A stretch of DNA of 64,000 nt, taken from the NCBI RefSeq assembly GCF_002088235.1, contig NZ_AQQV01000001.1, positions 186,001-250,000 of the forward strand, given 5' to 3'. Positions 57,793 through 64,000 of the stretch are shown piece by piece. The translations under genes were made by a program, and so were the position numbers. The notes beneath the pieces are model-generated. The model saw only the letters and a list, made by a program, of their open reading frames with translations. It made no database searches and was not told the DNA's origin. Each line of letters begins with the position of its first letter. Position 1 is the stretch's first letter. Origin of the DNA: Oceanococcus atlanticus (lineage in GTDB: Bacteria > Pseudomonadota > Gammaproteobacteria > Nevskiales > Oceanococcaceae).

Positions 57793-58704
57793 TTGAACTC
57801 GCAACTTTCCCCTCAAACCATCGCCCGGCTGCAGAAAACCGTCCCGCTGCTGGCGGCATTGCTGCTCGCGGTGCTGTTGGGAGTTCAGCTGGCCAAGCTG
57901 ATCTGGCTGCTGGTGCCAGCACCGGAACAAGGCCTGTGGGCACCACGCCCGGCTGAGCCTGCTCAGGCCTCTGCGGCGCAAAGACCAAGCTCAACCATCA
58001 ATGTGGCGGCAATACAGCAGGCCAAGCTTTTCGGCGAGTTCCGCCCTGAAGCGGCCATCGCCCAGGCGCAATCCACCGAAGATGCACCGGATACCAACTT
58101 GCGTCTGAAATTGCGCGGCATTCTGGCCATGCAGGATGCGGCCGATTCTCGCGCCTTGATCGAGCAAACCCGCGGCGAGCTCAAAGCTTACGCGGTGGGC
58201 ATGGCGATTCCCGGCGGCGCAGAGCTGCACAGCATTTATGTCGACCGTGTGCTGCTCGAACGCGGCGGCCGGCTGGAAACCTTGCGCCTGGAAAAAGATG
58301 AGGTTGTCGACACTTCACCGCGCAACACGGCCTCAGCAACCAGCTCACGAGCGCTTGGCGGCTCCGCCCCCCGCATACTCGACGCGGCCACCTCGGCCAA
58401 ACTTTCGACCATCCGCAACGAATTGCTCAACGATCCGACCAAGGCCTCGCAATACCTGCGCGTACAGCCGGCCCGAAGCAATGGCGCAATGCGCGGCTAC
58501 AGAATTTACCCGGGCCGCAACCGCGAACTGTTCCAACAGGCCGGCCTGCGCCCTGGCGACATCGTGACCTCGGTCAACGGTGTCTCGCTGGACGACCCGA
58601 GCAAGAGCTTTCAGTTGCTGGGCGATCTGAGCTCAGCCCAACAACTCAATCTGCAAATAGAACGCGGCGGGCAGTTGCAGTCCGTCAGTGTGAATCTCAA
58701 CTAG
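57793..58704 (+). CDS. gspC: type II secretion protein GspC
   Basis: GspC links the inner-membrane platform of the type II secretion system to the secretin. The 303-residue protein has a membrane helix at about 15-38, the HR homology region (about 60-160, with KLRGILAMQDAADSRALIE) and a C-terminal PDZ domain (about 215-300, GYRIYPGRN and LRPGDIVTSVNGVSLDD). The start is a TTG at 57793, since no ATG or GTG occurs before the helix. gspD follows ten bases later. Confidence 0.9.
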   Translation: MNSQLSPQTIARLQKTVPLLAALLLAVLLGVQLAKLIWLLVPAPEQGLWAPRPAEPAQASAAQRPSSTINVAAIQQAKLFGEFRPEAAIAQAQSTEDAPDTNLRLKLRGILAMQDAADSRALIEQTRGELKAYAVGMAIPGGAELHSIYVDRVLLERGGRLETLRLEKDEVVDTSPRNTASATSSRALGGSAPRILDAATSAKLSTIRNELLNDPTKASQYLRVQPARSNGAMRGYRIYPGRNRELFQQAGLRPGDIVTSVNGVSLDDPSKSFQLLGDLSSAQQLNLQIERGGQLQSVSVNLN

Positions 58705-58714
58705 TGGTAAATCT

Positions 58715-60880
58715 ATGACTCTGGCGACACACCCGGTGCTGCGACCGGTGATGGCGGGCCTGCTGCTTGGCAGCAGCGCAGCCCTGTTCAGCACGGCAGG
58801 CCTGGCCCAGCAAGCGACACAGCCGGTCGGCTCGACCTTGAACCTCAAGGACGCCGACATCGGCACGCTGATCACCACGGTGGGTGAAATCACCGGCCAG
58901 AATTTCATTGTCGACCCGCGCGTCAAGGGCCAGGTCACCGTGATCTCGACCACCCCGATGTCGCCCGAAGACATCTACGGCGTGTTCCTGTCGGTGCTGC
59001 AAGTGCATGGCTTTGCCGCCGTACCGGCCGGCCCGGTAACCAAGATCGTGCCGGAAGTCGGGGCCAAGCAGGATGGCGGCAGCCACTTTGATTTCTACGG
59101 CATGGCCGACGATGAAATCGTCACGCGGGTGATTGAGATCGTCAATGTCCCGGCCGCCCAACTGGTGCCGATTCTGCGCCCGCTGGTGCCGCAATACGGT
59201 CATCTGGCGGCGTACTCGCCGTCAAACATGCTGATCATTTCCGACCGTGCGGCCAATGTCGGACGCATGACCGAAATCATCCGTCGCATCGACCAAGGTG
59301 GCGATGACGAGGTCGAAGTGATCCGCCTGCGCAATGCATCAGCCGCCGACGTGCAGCAGACACTCAATGGCCTGCTGCAATCGCAGCAGAGCAAGCGTGA
59401 CCCCAGCCAGCAGCCGATCACGCTGATCGCGGATGAACGCACCAACAGCCTGATCCTGAGCAGCGACAAAGCGCAGCGCATGCGCATTCGCGCCCTTATC
59501 GCCCACCTCGACATCCCGCTCGAAGAAGACGGCGACACCCAGGTGATCTACCTGTCCTACGCCGATGCCGAAACCCTGGCACCAATTCTGGAAGGCTATG
59601 CCGAGACCCAGACCAACGCCAAGGGCGGCGCCAAGAAGGAAGGCTCTGGCGGCAGCAATCCCGATGTGCGTATCGTGGCCGAGCCCAACACCAATGCGTT
59701 GGTCATCACCGCACCGCCGAAGATCATGCGCGGCCTGCGCAGCGTGATCGCCCAACTCGACATCCGCCGCGCCCAGGTGCTGGTCGAGGCCATCCTGGCC
59801 GAGGTCAGCATCAACCGCTCACGCCAGCTTGGCATCGATTGGGCGGTATTGAACGATGAACGCATCGCTGCAGCGTCGATCTTCAACCAGAATGTCATCA
59901 CCGGCGCTGCGGCGGCGGCCAGCGGCAACATCGCCGGCGCAACCGGCTTGCTGCGCACCGGCTTCAATGTCGGTGGCGGCAGCATCAAAGATGACGGCAC
60001 CAGTTTCGCGCTGCTGCTCAACGCCCTCGCCGGCGATGGTGAAACCAACGTTCTGTCCACACCCTCGCTGGTGACCATGGACAACGAAGAGGCCGAAATC
60101 TCGGTGGGCCAGGAAGTGCCCTTCCTGACCGGCTCCTATGGCAACTCGAACACCGGCAGCACGGTCAATCCGTTCCAGACCATTGAGCGCCGTGATGTCG
60201 GCCTGACCCTGGGCATCACGCCGCAGATCAACGAAGGCGACACCATCAAGCTGACGATCAAGCAGGAGTCCTCCAACGTCAGTGCTGGCACCGCGGGCGC
60301 AGTTGACCTGATCACCAACAAGCGCACCCTCAACACCACGGTCATGGTCGGCAACGGCGACATCCTGGTGCTGGGCGGACTGATTGATGACAACGTCCAG
60401 CGCACCGAGCAGAAAGTCCCGATCCTCGGCGACATCCCGCTGCTGGGCGCCCTGTTCCGTTCCAGCAGCGTGGAAAACGCCAAGCAGAACCTGATGATCT
60501 TCATCCGCTCGACCATCCTGCGTGACCGCGAGAGCGCCAGCTACTACACCCGCGTCAAATACGATCGTATGCGTCACCTGCAGGATCTGGCCAACGAGCA
60601 GCCCATGCGCGTGCTCGGACGCACCCGCGGGCCGGTGCTGGAACAACTGGACGAGCAGTTCGTACCGCCGCCCCAACCAGCACCGGTGGCAAGCCCTGCC
60701 CCGGCCCAGGCCGCTGATGACAGTGCCGCCGAGCTGCCGCCCGGCGCCGCTGAAAGTGACACAAACGAGCCGCAAAACAGCGCACCGGTTGCCACACCGC
60801 AACCGAGCATGGAGCCGCTGATCAGCACCGAGCCGGTGCTCACACCGCGCAAGAAAATGGGTCGGGGTCACCTGCGCTGA
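58715..60880 (+). CDS. gspD: type II secretion secretin GspD
   Basis: GspD forms the 15-subunit outer-membrane channel of the T2SS. The 721-residue precursor has a signal peptide (cleavage near GLAQQ), the N0 domain (about 40-110), N1-N3 ring-building domains (to about 345) and the secretin barrel with the block VGQEVPFLTGSY, GLTLGITPQI and GDILVLGGLIDD. A Pro/Ala-rich tail of about 75 residues follows the barrel, in place of an S-domain. It overlaps gspE by one base (TGATG). Confidence 0.96.
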   Translation: MTLATHPVLRPVMAGLLLGSSAALFSTAGLAQQATQPVGSTLNLKDADIGTLITTVGEITGQNFIVDPRVKGQVTVISTTPMSPEDIYGVFLSVLQVHGFAAVPAGPVTKIVPEVGAKQDGGSHFDFYGMADDEIVTRVIEIVNVPAAQLVPILRPLVPQYGHLAAYSPSNMLIISDRAANVGRMTEIIRRIDQGGDDEVEVIRLRNASAADVQQTLNGLLQSQQSKRDPSQQPITLIADERTNSLILSSDKAQRMRIRALIAHLDIPLEEDGDTQVIYLSYADAETLAPILEGYAETQTNAKGGAKKEGSGGSNPDVRIVAEPNTNALVITAPPKIMRGLRSVIAQLDIRRAQVLVEAILAEVSINRSRQLGIDWAVLNDERIAAASIFNQNVITGAAAAASGNIAGATGLLRTGFNVGGGSIKDDGTSFALLLNALAGDGETNVLSTPSLVTMDNEEAEISVGQEVPFLTGSYGNSNTGSTVNPFQTIERRDVGLTLGITPQINEGDTIKLTIKQESSNVSAGTAGAVDLITNKRTLNTTVMVGNGDILVLGGLIDDNVQRTEQKVPILGDIPLLGALFRSSSVENAKQNLMIFIRSTILRDRESASYYTRVKYDRMRHLQDLANEQPMRVLGRTRGPVLEQLDEQFVPPPQPAPVASPAPAQAADDSAAELPPGAAESDTNEPQNSAPVATPQPSMEPLISTEPVLTPRKKMGRGHLR

Positions 60881-62361
60881 TGGACACCGCGCTGCGCCTG
60901 CCCTCGTTTGCCTTCGCCAAGCGCCACGGCCTGCTGGTCGGTCAGCTGACCGATGATGGCCACGTGGAGTTGTTCGCGCGCCCGGATGTCGCGCCGGAAG
61001 CGCTGCTTGAGATGCAACGCTTCCTGGAATACCCGATCGCACTCAAACCGCTGGCGATCGAAGATTTCGACCGCGCCTTACAACAGCGCTACGAAAACAA
61101 TTCCAGCGAAACCATGCAGGCCATGCAGGGCCTGGATGATGATGCCGATCTGTCCAGCGTGGCCGAGTCACTGGCCGAACCTCAGGATCTGCTCGAAGCC
61201 GATGACGACGCACCGATCATCCGGCTGATCAACGCCATGCTGTCCGAGGCGATCAAGGACAACGCCTCGGATATTCACATCGAGCCGTTCGAGAACCGCC
61301 TGGTCGTGCGCTTTCGCGTCGACGGCGTGCTGCGCACCGTGCTGACCCCGCAGCGCGCGCTCACACCGCTGATCGTCTCGCGCATCAAGGTCATGGCCAA
61401 ACTGGATATCGCCGAAAAACGCCTGCCCCAGGATGGTCGCATCTCGGTCAAGATCGCGGGTCGCCCGGTCGACGTCCGCGTCTCCACCATCCCGTCGGGC
61501 CATGGTGAGCGCGTGGTGCTGCGTCTGCTCGACAAACAGGCCGGCCGCCTCGACCTGACCCATCTGGGCATGGAGCCCAAACAGCTCGAGGTGATGAAAG
61601 AGCTGATCAAGAAGCCGCACGGCATCATTCTGGTTACCGGCCCCACCGGCTCGGGCAAAACCACCACGCTGTACGCGGCGCTGGCCAGTCTCAACGACAG
61701 CTCGCGCAACATTCTCACCGTGGAAGATCCGATCGAGTACTACCTCGACGGGATTGGCCAGACCCAGGTCAACACCAAGGTCGACATGAGCTTCGCGCGT
61801 GGCCTGCGTGCCATCCTGCGCCAGGACCCCGACGTGGTCATGGTCGGGGAAATCCGCGACCTGGAAACGGCCGAGATCGGGGTGCAGGCATCACTCACCG
61901 GTCACCTGGTGCTGTCGACCCTGCACACCAACACCGCGATCGGCGCGGTTTCGCGTTTGCGCGACATGGGCGTCGAACCGTTCTTGCTCGCCTCCAGCCT
62001 GATCGGCCTGATCGCCCAGCGCCTGATCCGTACCCTGTGCCACGATTGCCGGGAAGCCTACACCCCGGATGCCGCGGAGTGCCGGCTGCTCGACATTCCG
62101 GCCGACAACCCTCCGCAGATCTACCGTGCGCGCGGCTGTGACAAATGCCGCAACACCGGCTACACCGGACGTAATGGCATACAGGAAGTGATCGCGGTCG
62201 ACGATGCCATGCGCACCATGATTCACGACGGGGCCTCCGAGCAGACCATGGAAAAGCATGCCCGGCAGCGCTTCCCCAGCCTGCGTGCGGAAGGCCGCGC
62301 AAAGATTCTCGAAGGTGTGACCACGATCGAAGAAGTCGTGCGCGTCACCCGCGAAGACTAG
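60880..62361 (+). CDS. gspE: type II secretion ATPase GspE
   Basis: GspE powers pseudopilus assembly at the inner membrane. The 493-residue protein has the N1E domain that binds GspL, Walker A GPTGSGKT (Gly254 to Thr261), the Asp box with TVEDPIEYYLDGIGQTQVN, Walker B PDVVMVGEIRDLETAE and a His box HLVLSTLHTN. A tetracysteine zinc element (CHDC and CDKC) follows near 390-430. It starts at the last base of the gspD stop. Confidence 0.96.
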   Translation: MDTALRLPSFAFAKRHGLLVGQLTDDGHVELFARPDVAPEALLEMQRFLEYPIALKPLAIEDFDRALQQRYENNSSETMQAMQGLDDDADLSSVAESLAEPQDLLEADDDAPIIRLINAMLSEAIKDNASDIHIEPFENRLVVRFRVDGVLRTVLTPQRALTPLIVSRIKVMAKLDIAEKRLPQDGRISVKIAGRPVDVRVSTIPSGHGERVVLRLLDKQAGRLDLTHLGMEPKQLEVMKELIKKPHGIILVTGPTGSGKTTTLYAALASLNDSSRNILTVEDPIEYYLDGIGQTQVNTKVDMSFARGLRAILRQDPDVVMVGEIRDLETAEIGVQASLTGHLVLSTLHTNTAIGAVSRLRDMGVEPFLLASSLIGLIAQRLIRTLCHDCREAYTPDAAECRLLDIPADNPPQIYRARGCDKCRNTGYTGRNGIQEVIAVDDAMRTMIHDGASEQTMEKHARQRFPSLRAEGRAKILEGVTTIEEVVRVTRED

Positions 62362-62377
62362 GACTCGCCACGACACT

Positions 62378-63595
62378 ATGGGCGCCTACAGCTACACCGC
62401 ACTGGATGCACGCGGCCGCAACAAGAAAGGCCTGATCGAAGGCGACACGCCGAAGATGGTGCGCGCGCAACTGCGCGAGCGCGGCCTGACCCCGCTGGAA
62501 GTGGTCGAGGTCGAGCAGAAATCACGCGGCGGCAGCGGCGGCGGCTTCAATCTGGCCCGGGGTATTTCCGGCACCGAACTGGCCCTGGTCACACGTCAGC
62601 TGGCGACCTTGCTGAAATCCGGCCTGCCGCTGGAAGAAACCCTCAAGACCGTGGCCCAGCAGATCGAGGGTCGCCGCACCCAGGGCATCATCATGGGGGT
62701 GCGCGCGCGGGTGACCGAAGGCCACACGCTGGCCTCGGCTCTGCGCGAGTTCCCGCATGTGTTCAATCACCTGTACTGCGCCACGGTGGAAGCAGGCGAG
62801 CAGTCCGGCCATCTGGACACCGTGCTCGACCGTCTGGCCGACTACGTGGAAAAGCGCCAGGAACTGCAGAAGAAGATTTTCGCCGCCCTGTCCTATCCGA
62901 TCATCCTGGTGCTGGCCTCGGTGGGCATCGTCAGCTTTCTGCTGGCCAGCGTGGTGCCGCAGGTCATAGGCGTGTTCGACAGCCTGGATGCCGAACTGCC
63001 GCCGCTGACCAAAGGCATGATCGCGGCCAGTGACTTTCTGCGCGATCACTACATCGCGCTGGGCATCGTTCTGCTTGTGCTGGTGGTTGGCTGGCAATTC
63101 CTGATGCGCCGACCCGCCGCCAAGTACCGCTGGCACGCCGTTCAGTTGCGCTTGCCACTGTTCGGCAAACTCATCCGCGGGGTCAATGCCGGCCGTTTCA
63201 CCCGCACCTTCAGCATTCTGGTTTCCAGTGGCGTACCGGTGCTGGAAGCCCTGGATATCTGTTCACGCGTGGTGCAGAACATTCCGATGCAGGAACTGAT
63301 CAAGTCTGCCGCGGTGAAAGTGCGTGAAGGCGCGCCGATTCACCGCTCGCTGGCGGCCGGACGTCTGTTTCCACCGATCACCCTCAACCTGATTGCCAAC
63401 GGCGAGGCCTCCGGCCAGCTCGACGAAATGCTTGAGCGTGCCGCACACAATCAGGAACTCGAGGTCGACACCATCATCTCGGCGATCATGGGGGTGCTGG
63501 GACCGGCCTTGATTTTGATGATGGCGGGTATCGTGCTGACCATCGTGCTGGCCATCATGCTGCCGATCTTCGACATGAACCAGCTGGTTCAGTAA
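62378..63595 (+). CDS. gspF: type II secretion inner-membrane protein GspF
   Basis: GspF is the polytopic platform protein of the T2SS. The 405-residue protein has two repeated cytoplasmic domains, each with the T2SSF fold, and three membrane helices (about 170-195, 220-240 and 375-398). The first domain has LVTRQLATLLKSGLPLEETL and the second FTRTFSILVSSGVPVLEAL. It ends eight bases before the convergent plsX, so gspG and later genes must be elsewhere. Confidence 0.96.
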   Translation: MGAYSYTALDARGRNKKGLIEGDTPKMVRAQLRERGLTPLEVVEVEQKSRGGSGGGFNLARGISGTELALVTRQLATLLKSGLPLEETLKTVAQQIEGRRTQGIIMGVRARVTEGHTLASALREFPHVFNHLYCATVEAGEQSGHLDTVLDRLADYVEKRQELQKKIFAALSYPIILVLASVGIVSFLLASVVPQVIGVFDSLDAELPPLTKGMIAASDFLRDHYIALGIVLLVLVVGWQFLMRRPAAKYRWHAVQLRLPLFGKLIRGVNAGRFTRTFSILVSSGVPVLEALDICSRVVQNIPMQELIKSAAVKVREGAPIHRSLAAGRLFPPITLNLIANGEASGQLDEMLERAAHNQELEVDTIISAIMGVLGPALILMMAGIVLTIVLAIMLPIFDMNQLVQ

Positions 63596-63603
63596 GGCGC
63601 TGC

Positions 63604-64000
63604 TTAGCTCGGGTTATCGAGATTGGCCGCCACATCGGGCAGCAAATGCGCTTCGACCTGGTCGCGAATGCTTTCGGTGACCCGCGCATGACATTCCAGC
63701 ACGGCAATATGAATGGCATTTTCCAGCGACATGGCATCGGCGCTGCCGTGTGACTTGATCACGATCCCATTCAAGCCGAGCAAGCTGGCGCCGTTGTAGG
63801 CTCGCGGATCAACCCGCTTGCGAAAGCGCTGCAGCACGCCATAGCTGGCCAGCGCCGCAAGCTTGCTGAGCAGGCCGCGCCGGTACTCTTCGCCCAGGAA
63901 ATCAGCAATCAGGCGCGACACGCCTTCCATGCTCTTGAGCGCAACATTGCCGGAAAAACCGTCACAGACCACCACATCCACATTGCCCAGGAAGATGTCG
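63604..64000 (-). CDS. plsX: phosphate acyltransferase PlsX (3' end, cut by window)
   Basis: PlsX makes acyl phosphate from acyl-ACP for phospholipid synthesis. Only the C-terminal 130 or so residues are in the window; the frame stays open to base 64000. Recognisable blocks are [44 protein letters not shown] near the end. The tail after this (about 35 residues) is ordinary for the family. It converges on gspF. In most bacteria plsX is followed by fab genes on its upstream side, which are outside the window. Confidence 0.92.
   Translation of the reverse strand, partial: DIFLGNVDVVVCDGFSGNVALKSMEGVSRLIADFLGEEYRRGLLSKLAALASYGVLQRFRKRVDPRAYNGASLLGLNGIVIKSHGSADAMSLENAIHIAVLECHARVTESIRDQVEAHLLPDVAANLDNPS

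Overview
The window is a GC-rich, gene-dense stretch of chromosome with 53 complete protein genes, a truncated gene at the right edge and a possible few codons of another at the left edge. I see no rRNA, tRNA, CRISPR array, insertion sequence or prophage. The housekeeping content is typical of a Gammaproteobacterium: sufDS, parE/parC, xseB-ispA-dxs, ftsK-lolA-rarA-crcB-serS, and aat-bpt-infA next to clpS-clpA. The sulfatases, two TonB receptors and a ferredoxin-type sulfite reductase fit an aerobic aquatic or marine lineage, perhaps Nevskiales or Chromatiales-like. That placement is inference. No gap between genes exceeds 300 bases.

Layout. 0-5.4 kb: end of the suf operon and a GGDEF/EAL protein with both active sites lost. 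5.5-11.3 kb: small lipoprotein, htpX, parC and parE, with a large palindromic element between the last two. 11.4-15.4 kb: xseB-ispA-dxs and a Bax-inhibitor-1 membrane protein ending at a clear terminator. 15.4-21.8 kb: sulfur assimilation (cysG divergent from cysB, then cysI-DUF934) running into molybdenum cofactor genes mobA-moaA. 21.8-28.3 kb: Fur-box iron cassette (small exported protein, FepA/CirA-like receptor, PepSY, DUF2271 and DUF4198 proteins, membrane-anchored flavoreductase). 28.4-29.0 kb: moaD-moaE. 29.0-39.5 kb: sulfatase island (membrane protein, sulfatase, formylglycine-generating enzyme, GST-like protein and MBL hydrolase on the minus strand; a second sulfatase and a TonB receptor on the plus strand). 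39.5-41.7 kb: moaCB fusion and moeA. 41.7-44.2 kb: small membrane protein, nitronate monooxygenase-like protein and a LysR regulator. 44.2-50.5 kb: serS, crcB, rarA, VanZ-like gene, lolA, ftsK. 50.7-55.4 kb: N-degron genes aat, bpt, clpA and clpS around infA. 55.4-63.6 kb: CHASE2 adenylate cyclase divergent from gspCDEF of a type II secretion system. The right edge cuts through plsX.

How it fits together. The molybdenum cofactor pathway (mobA, moaA, moaD, moaE, moaCB, moeA, in order and on one strand) is interrupted twice, by the iron cassette and by the sulfatase island. The sulfatase island is the best candidate for an undescribed system. It holds two exported, membrane-anchored formylglycine sulfatases, an FGE that itself carries a signal peptide, and an outer-membrane receptor. 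A 15-bp motif (TTTACAGTRTGTCTA) occurs in the divergent promoter region and again upstream of the receptor, suggesting one regulator for the locus. Sulfate released by the sulfatases is a sulfur source, and sulfur assimilation genes lie about 10 kb away. The natural substrate and the regulator are not evident from the sequence.
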